Source of the DNA: Limnomonas spitsbergensis
Lineage: Eukaryota > Chlorophyta > Chlorophyceae > Chlamydomonadales
Direction: 5' to 3'
NCBI GenBank assembly: GCA_037349105.1
Contig: JAYJMM010000039.1
Span: 1,364,001-1,428,000 of the forward strand
Length of the DNA: 64,000 nt
Positions 57,304-64,000 of this stretch are shown one piece after another (the stretch's first letter is position 1; the number at the start of each line of letters is the position of its first letter). Below the pieces are notes generated by a model. That model had not been told where the DNA came from and ran no database searches. It worked only from the letters and a program-made list of their open reading frames with translations. The translations under genes were made by a program, and so were the position numbers.

Positions 57304-58037
57304 TTAGTGACGCCCCTTAGAGCGGATTCACACCTGATTCCCATCTATCGGTTTCGCATGGTTTCGCGTGGTTTCGCGTGGTTTCAGTTTGGTTCTGTTC
57401 GACGAAACCACGCCAACTGAAACCGGTCTCGGACCACCAGTTTCAGTTCGCTGGTTTCGCAAGGTTGGCTGGTTTCGTAAGTTTCGTCACGATTTATCGG
57501 CATTGCTCGTTGCGGTCTTCATACCGCGCCCTGATTTTCAAATCACAGCCTCCTCAACTGTAGTTCTTTCTATACCTCCAACTGCTCGTTGCCATAAAGG
57601 TTGTCGGCAGCAAGCAGACCCCAACTACGAGGCAAGGGCGCATCAAACAGCCTGCTAGGAACGTCATGCCGAATGAGAAGGCACAGCAGTAAAGGAATTT
57701 GTTATTTGATTGAATATCTCCAATTGTCCCACCCTGAGGATGGGGTTGAGTCGGCTGAGGACGACATGCCGTCCGATGTGCTCATCAGATCAGCATGGCA
57801 ATGACGACCATGCTGTCATGCTAGCCCGTGCTGTATTGTCTGTTGTTGCATGTTGCTTTCCTGGCCACTTCACTGCATAACCTGACGTCTAAGCATGCGA
57901 CGGCCGCAAGGTTTAGTTCTTCTGATGTGAATTAGGTGAGAACGCAGGTTGCGAAACCAGTCGCCAAACTGACGAACTGAACCGAACCGAACTCGACGAA
58001 CTGAACTAGGTGTGAATCGGCTCTTAGTGACGCCCCT
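57304..58037. mobile_element. MITE-like TIR element with 13-14 bp target duplication
   Basis: Terminal inverted repeats 57319-57335 (agagcggattcacacct) and 58008-58024 (aggtgtgaatcggctct) match at 16 of 17 bases. They are bounded by direct copies of ttagtgacgcccct (57304-57317; 58024-58037). Subterminal arrays of ggtttcgcgtggtttc on the left and ccgaaccgaactcgacgaac on the right are complementary in style. No transposase ORF; about 705 bp. Confidence 0.8.
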
Positions 58038-58039
58038 GT

Positions 58040-59980
58040 ATAGTTTATTCACAGGGCACGGCGCAACTGGCCGCTGCGAATGTGTCATGGAAGTATTCGT
58101 CGAAGGTATCTCTGATTGAAATTGGAGCAAGAGACACACCATTGGCGAAGGGTGGCCAACACCAACCCCCAACCATCCACGCGCAGCAGGGACAGGTGCC
58201 GTAACCGTAGTACAGCAGGCGTGCACCACAGCAACGAAGCAAGCCAGTCTCTACTCATATAAAACATTAGTGGGCGTGTATGGATTCTCATTATATTCAT
58301 TGCGAAAACGGTGCACAACCGAACTCGATTTAAAAGGGCTGTGCGGACAGCGAGGCTGAAGCCGCATGAGCGCACGATCGCCAATGATTCGCAACGGAAT
58401 CGCAGGCTCGCAGCTGTGTCCAAACAGCACCAGGCGAGATGAGTGGCTGAGCAGGCGAGGGACAGCCAGATCTGCATGCCGGTCACCGGCCAAGCTGCAG
58501 CGCGGTGCCACACCACTTGAGGAGGCAGGGGGAGGGCGAGGAGCTGGAAGCAAAGGTGCGCGCGTAAATCAGGGGGCAGGTATGTGCGTGCAAGGTTCAT
58601 CCGCATGGGGCAGCAGTCTCGAGGGACCTGCATGGCTGCATGGGCTTAACAGATGTGGAACGAGTGGCTTGGAGCTTGTGGAAGGGGGAGCGGCCAGTGT
58701 CTATTTTTAGTATCAATCAGCTACATGGTGGTCATTGCATTGGACATTGCATCGGACAAAACGGTGCCGGGCTTTATCTTCAGAGAACTGGAGTTCTTTA
58801 TAAGTGATGTTTCTACAGTCCAACAGAGCATCACATTTGATGCATGGGAAATGGGCCCGTAAACCGGTACAAGCACTTGATACGCTAGGACAGCGAGCGA
58901 AAACCAGTGCCCCCCTGGGCTAGCAACTGACACACAACCAACGGGCAGTAGCGTGGGAATGAATCCCAGCGCTTTAGTTTGAAGTGCGTCAATGTAAACA
59001 AAGTGCTAGGGAGTGGGAAACGCCTCCCAGGCGCGCATGCCCTCGTTATGAAACTGAAGAGCCTTGAGCAGATCAGGCCATAGCACCTCAATCAACCTCA
59101 GGATGATGCAAATATAACTGGGAACGACACCTAGGCCCCTACAAAAAGATGTCGACCAAACGCACCAAGAAAAGGAGACCGTGATGAACAAAAGGTGGCG
59201 AGTGGCATGCCAGACCACTGTAACTACCAGCTGAGTGTGTTGTATCTAGGATGCTGTGAGACCACGCTGCATGGGCATGCGCCACTGGCAGGCACACACA
59301 GGCATCCATGTGTATCCACATGCAAATGATACAGATTTGAACGCACGACAGATTTGGCCATTTCTCGAAAAACAAGACAAGGATACTAGACGCTGTCCTG
59401 CAATTGTATTGACAACTAACACAGGACTGAAGTGGATACCAGGAGGGTTGGCGTCCCATTAAAATGCACGGATCCAGGCTAACGGTGCATCCACAGCATC
59501 CCCTGCACAAATAAACAAAATGTGGGATACGGGGAAAAGCAGTCCAAGATATGGGATCTGGGAGCGGTTCCTATCACAATAATTCAAATTAAAACGCAAA
59601 ATCTCCATCTTTATCTCAATGGGTTTGACCAGATCAGAATCAGTATACACATGTTTAAATGTCCCCTGACCCTTTACCTGCAGTTAGCAATCCCGGAAAA
59701 GATGAAAGTGAGTAACGTTACACGCAACCCCTCAATCTGGTCATTTGCCAAGCGCGGCAGATATCGACTGTCTACTTGCCATCATTCATATTTATTTTGA
59801 CGTGCATATCAGGATTAAGACATAATATTTCATACCTGATGCAGCAGACAAGAGCTGGAGCTTCAAAGTAAACAACCACGCAGCTCAAACAAACAAAAAA
59901 CCTTCAATATCTTGAAGTGCATTTACCATTCCATTGTGTGAGTTATTATACGATTCGAGAGCCCATGCTCATGCGCAGAA
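58040..59980. other. Intergenic, downstream of the ELF4-like gene
   Basis: Only incidental frames (the longest is 182 codons on minus, Cys/Trp/Leu-rich and unlike coding sequence). Nothing supported. Confidence 0.4.
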
Positions 59981-61311
59981 TCATGGCTGCTTTTGAATGC
60001 CGCTGGCTGGTGTTGCGGCAGATGCAGCCGCCATCATCACCGGTGCTGGCTGTGAAACACCCGGTGCTGGCGGCGGGGCTCCACCAGGAGCAGCACCGGG
60101 ACCCTGCTGCTGCATGCGTGCCTGGAGTGACCCATAGCCTGGTATGCCCATGGCAGCATAGGGTGGCATCATGCCCAGAGGGGGCTGCTGCATCATGCCT
60201 GGAAGTCGCTGGAAGCCCATCATACCGGGCATGCCCCCTATCATGTACGGGTGCATCATGGGCATGCCTCCACCCGGGATGAGGCTAAATGGATATTGGG
60301 GCATGCCGGCCGGTGGCATGCCCAGTGGATGGAACTTGGGCATGCCCTTGGGGGGCAGGCACTTGCTGGCAAGCTCCAAGTTGGGCTGGACGGGCAGCGG
60401 CGGCATTAAGGCCATTGCACCCTTCATGGTGTCAAAATGGGTGATGCAGGCTTGCACGTTGTCTCTGTATCGCGTCAGGAGATCAGAGTTCTCAGCCACC
60501 TGCGGGATTCAAGGGCACACCGGTGGTTTAGTTGGTTAGGATCTCGTTTTTGACCGCAACTTCAATTTGTATCATCCCTACTGGTAGGTTCATTAGCCTA
60601 TGGCGTGAATGGGCAGATGCTTCATGCTGAGGTGGTGAACAACAACCTACAAAACTGTATTTTAGAGAATAGGCTAGGGCAGAGATCTCTGGGCGAGGGG
60701 GATGATCTTAGCCTCTCAGGGCACTGGCTAAGACACCCGAGTAATTTGTAATTCACCCATCAGTGCTGGCAACAATTATTTGACATTATCTCTAATCCCC
60801 CCAGATTGAAGGTAAAGTACCATAGCGTGCACTGGTAGTGCTGGTTGATTCTGCTTTTTTAATTCAGAAAGTTGCAAACACGTGGCGAATCGCCTTGGAT
60901 TAGTGTGACACTGTGACAGCTAGCAGGCGGACACTGGCTGCATGCCAGACAGCTGAGCAGAAGTAGCAGTGCCCAAGTAGATCCAGAGCGTTCCGGCAGG
61001 GTTTGAAATCTCCGAAAGCTGGATCTAGGCAAACTTCAGGGTCATGGTAAGTAGAGCACCTGCCTCCAACTCTCCAAGGTTGCAGCCATCGCCAGACCTG
61101 CCTCCGTTTACCGACTCCCTAGACATTTCTTGCTGCTTTGGATTGCGTCCTCACTCACCCTGCACTGTTGCATGTTTGTTTTGATTTCATTCAAGAGTGC
61201 GGTGTTTTGATCCAGAAGGCTCATCACTAGCCCCAGCTGAGCCTGCTCTGACTGTCCAGGGGGAGCTTCTTGTGCTCCAGCTTCGTCAGCTGGAGCTTGG
61301 CAGCTCGCCAT
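59981..61311 (-). CDS. ELF4-like (DUF1313) protein, two exons
   Basis: Exon 1 61159-61311 (ATG, 51 codons) and exon 2 59981-60499 (172 codons plus TGA), phase 0, intron 60500-61158 with clean gtgagt and cccgcag ends; 223 residues. The junction region LVMSLLDQNTALLNEIKTNM then QQCRVAENSDLLTRYRDNV has the LLDQN-L-NEI-N ... N-LL-R helical-hairpin pattern of EARLY FLOWERING 4. ELF4 in land plants is a small nuclear clock protein acting with ELF3 and LUX. The C-terminal 120 residues are Met/Pro/Gly/Gln-rich (GMPMMHPYMIGGMPGMMGFQ) and absent from plant ELF4. Assignment rests on a short conserved segment. Confidence 0.65.
60500..61158 (-). other. Intron of the ELF4-like gene
   Basis: 659-bp intron without tandem arrays, in contrast to the peptidase gene. 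At 61040-61078 on the plus strand, catggtaagtagagcacctg resembles a tRNA D-arm/A-box region and could be a SINE relic. Confidence 0.7.
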
Positions 61312-61667
61312 CAGCTACGTCGCAAAAAGGGGAATTCATCTGTCAGCATGAATGTCGCGAACCGTGTTTCGAGTTACCACCGCGAGGTTTGAAAGTACAT
61401 AGCTTGCTAGAAGGCGGGCGCGAACAGACGTTTAGTGTTCACGGGTAAGAGCGCAGGCGATGTGACGCCGCATGATACAGAAATCAGAGTCTCCCAGGGA
61501 AGAGTCATATTTCCCGCTGACAACACAAACACTTTTCATAGCTGGGTGCCGAATTCTCAACCGGCGTCCAGCCTTATCCTGAACTGCCCAAGGCGAATCC
61601 TTACGTCCATATAATTGAAAGACGTTTTCTCGTGTTATTTTCTGGAGTCCCCACTCACCCGCCAAGA

Positions 61668-61778
61668 ATGAAGCTCTTTTGCCCAGCGATACGGCTGAGG
61701 GATTTATCTTTGATCGGAGCCCGGAAGGACGGGCATAGTTCAGCAATATTGGACGTAGCCACGTGGCACAACTACCGG
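61668..61778 (+). CDS. Possible first exon of a divergent gene
   Basis: ATG-started 37-codon frame ending at a strong donor gtgagt, phase 0. Reads MKLFCPAIRLRDLSLIGARK and ends VATWHNYR. The start lies 357 bp from the ELF4-like start, so the two could share a bidirectional promoter. Following exons were not found. Confidence 0.3.
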
Positions 61779-62814
61779 GTGAGTAAATATTGTGGCTAAT
61801 CGAAGCAAAGTGACCTCGAATGCTCGTTTTTCTTTTGCATGGCCACCCTTACCATCCATACTGTGTGGAGGCAACATATCAAATCTTTGAATCAGAGAGG
61901 GAATCTTTGAATCTACCCTGGAATCCACAACCCTGATTTGAATCGGATTGTACAACAATGTTGCGACACGTGGCACGATCGTCGCTGGGCACAGCATATC
62001 CATCCTGCTGATGGCAATCTCTCTACGCTGTGGATTGAGATGGAAAGCCCTTAGCCCGTGCCTCGCCACATTGAAACTGCACTATGTCGTCGCAGTGTCG
62101 GGAGCGGTCAAACGAGACGGAAACACAGGTGTCTGTGGCCACTGGCCAGTCATGTTAATTGTTCAACACCATGGACAGTCATGTGGCCATGAACAGTCTG
62201 TTAATTGTTCAACACAACGGATCATCCACACTGTCGGGTAAATTCTCAGACACAGTCTAGTTTTATGGCGCACAACCTAAAAATCTGGCACAAATTCTAA
62301 AACTGGGAAACAGTCATAGCAAATGCCCGTACACACGAGTGCAAGCCCTCCTACTGTATCTCCTCCGTCAAAACCAGGCTCTCTGCCTCCTCCAGCGTAC
62401 TCTCACAAGAAGTACGCACAACCACACCACACAACAGTACCAATGTTTTCATTATCATGGATGCTGCGGCCGGGCCCCAGCTGTGGCTCACCCTCATGGG
62501 GTCAACAGCACTTGCCTGTGTATGTGCTTCCCGTTGATAGCCCCTGATACCCTTAATTGCCTTCATTTTGACCAACTCTTGATCGAAGGTCTCACCACTG
62601 ATGATCTCGACAACTATCCTCCCACCGGCCTTACCAACCCTGCCTTCCTTCATGACCCTCAACAGTGATGCACTAACCACACACTTGAACTAGGTTATAC
62701 TTTGGTACCTCCAATTTACAACTCTGCCCAACACACAACTCCGTACATTCTTCCCAAAGCCAAACACCAGACGTTATTTGTTGCACTTCAACCAACTCGA
62801 AGGATATCTTAGCA
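61779..62814. other. No gene recognised
   Basis: Two near-identical ccatggacagtcatgtggcc / gttaattgttcaacac phrases at about 62148-62218 form a short direct repeat. Incidental frames only. Confidence 0.4.
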
Positions 62815-63799
62815 TCATGCGAAACTCTCATGGCCACCAGGCGCCGCAATTTCGCTGAGCATCATTCTCAGCTGCATCGCCAGCACGGCATCCTTCCGCG
62901 CGGCAGACTGCAGCGATACCAGCAGGCCCTCCTTGCCCTCCGCCGTGCCCAGAACCTGATAAGGTGCAGGGTTCAAGAGGTCAGCCAGTTCATGGATCCC
63001 TCCACTGCTGCTCCAACCTGCAGGCAACCTTGCACTGGGAACATATGAATGAGGATCAAGGGTGCTAGCGAATATACAAGGCGGCTACTGCAACGGTGAA
63101 GCAAGGTGCAACCGAATAAACATACGAGGCAACAGCAGTAGCAGATATTTATAGGCAAGAAATGGACAGAACCCATGGCAAGCGCAACCAACGCACTTGG
63201 GAGACCATGCGGGACGCAGTCTTGGCCCTGAGAGCCCGGAGCTCCCCAGCAATGAGGGTTCGCCCTCCAGCACTCTCCGCCCACTCCAGGAACGTATCAT
63301 CCTCCCTCTGCTGCATCAGGAAAAGGGACTCGGGGCCGACGGCCTCCGCAGCGGAAGCGGGATGCAGCGCCTCCGGCCGGGCTCGGGTCACACTTAGGGG
63401 CGATGAGGGCCCGAGGTGTGCCTGCCAAGAGTCCCCGCTGGAAGTGGACTGGGAGTACCATCCCGCGACCTTGGACTCAGCATCCGCCCTGGGCAGGACA
63501 GGCAGGGCGTGAGTTTGAAGCAGGTCGAGGGGCAATCCGCAGCTGACCTGAGCTAGGTGCTGTGTGGGCCTGAGAGCAGCCAGCGCATCACTCACCTGAA
63601 CGGGAATGAGGGTTGGGTGCTAGGTGCTGTGCTGCGCCATCACTCACCTGCCTAGGTGCCTTGTGGGCCTGAAAGCATTGCGCCATCACTCACCTGCCTA
63701 GGTGCCGTGTGGGCCTGAAAGCATTGCGCCATCACTCACCTGGACGCAGATGCATCGGTGTTCTGCACATGCCCTGCCAGCGTCTCCTCCATGAGCCGC
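62815..63799 (-). CDS. 3' part of an unknown helical protein, three exons
   Basis: Exons 63740-63799, 63197-63569 and 62815-62955 (TGA at 62815-62817) with matching phases (2 then 0) and gtgagt and gtgcgt donors. They give 190 residues, continuing from upstream sequence. The middle exon ends FLEWAESAGGRTLIAGELRA then LRAKTASRMVSQ. The last reads LLVSLQSAARKDAVLAMQLR. Alpha-helical, Ala/Arg/Leu-rich; family not recognised. The first coding exon(s) are near or beyond the window edge. Confidence 0.6.
63575..63745 (-). repeat. Tandem copies of a donor and acceptor in the unknown gene
   Basis: Three to four ~48-bp units (plus strand: cgccatcactcacctgccta, then ggtgccgtgtgggcctgaaag). On the coding strand each unit ends in cacctaggcag followed by gtgagtgatggcgc, so both an acceptor and a donor are repeated. 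Confidence 0.85.
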
Positions 63800-64000
63800 C
63801 TAGGAGGGCAGGGGAGCAAAGCAGGGACGCCATTTCAACGAAAATGTCAGGGTTGTAGGGGTTCAGAGTTCGAGGAACATGTCAAAAAAAAGTCCAGCCA
63901 AGAGGCTCAATTCAGTCTCCTAGGCACCACAAGTCCACGGCGCGTTTGCTTGCCACCCACCAGACCTCATGTCACGCCATTTGCTGGAGACTTTAAAGAG
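63800..64000. other. Window edge, probably intron of the unknown minus-strand gene
   Basis: Polypyrimidine-rich on the minus strand just before the exon at 63799; no further exon recognised. Confidence 0.35.

Noticed and set aside
56740..57420. 226-codon plus-strand ORF
   Set aside because: Irregular composition, runs into the left end of the TIR element, and overlaps a more gene-like minus-strand exon.
58085..58633. 182-codon minus-strand ORF
   Set aside because: Hydrophobic, Cys/Trp-rich text without recognisable motif or splice context.
61036..61090. tRNA gene
   Set aside because: Only an A-box-like stretch (taagtagagcacctg) is present; there is no acceptor stem or TTC-arm, so at most a tRNA-derived SINE relic.

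Overview
This window is nuclear DNA from a eukaryote, most likely a green alga (a prasinophyte or other chlorophyte). The evidence is GC-rich exons separated by GT-AG introns, an organelle-type helical-repeat (RAP/OPR-like) protein, an ELF4/DUF1313-like clock protein (a Viridiplantae family), TGTAA motifs after stop codons, and degenerate plant-type CCCTAAA/TTTAGGG tracts. The species cannot be fixed from sequence alone. A large-genome, phagotrophic prasinophyte would fit, but that is inference.

Layout. (1) 0.4-1.8 kb, + strand: last exon of a helical-repeat protein. (2) 3.4-43.5 kb, + strand: one huge gene, which I reconstructed as 33 exons (4,052 coding bases, 1,350 residues, 5' end missing) spread over 40 kb. 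Reading phase is conserved across every junction, and the last exon ends in TAG. The first ~390 residues are a clostripain-type (C11) cysteine peptidase with an intact His/Cys dyad (H118 in NDHGGSWGG, C175 in GFDACL). They are followed by a Cys-rich module, a long unrecognised stretch, a second Cys-rich module, a CUB domain and a beta-rich C-terminus. Of the gene, 90% is intron, and most intron sequence is tandem repeat with units from 7 to 115 bp. (3) 43.5-57 kb: degraded sequence with a split, reordered copy of two CUB exons and their introns, a 395-bp-arm palindrome, a minus-strand coiled-coil pseudogene, and a TIR transposon carrying a nuclease-like ORF. (4) 57-64 kb: a TIR/MITE-like insertion with 13-14 bp target duplications, an ELF4-like gene (- strand), a possible divergent first exon (+), and the 3' part of an unknown - strand gene.

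The most striking observation is that many intronic repeats are copies of splice junctions. At more than a dozen exon edges, a segment containing the end of the exon plus the adjoining intron has been tandemly duplicated. The extreme case is a ~23-copy, 115-bp array before exon 25, in which every unit repeats the acceptor and the first ~20 codons of that exon. This resembles the tandem-duplication route proposed for intron gain and growth, caught at many stages in one gene.

Many long ORFs in the window are only open frames through tandem arrays. They are not called as genes.
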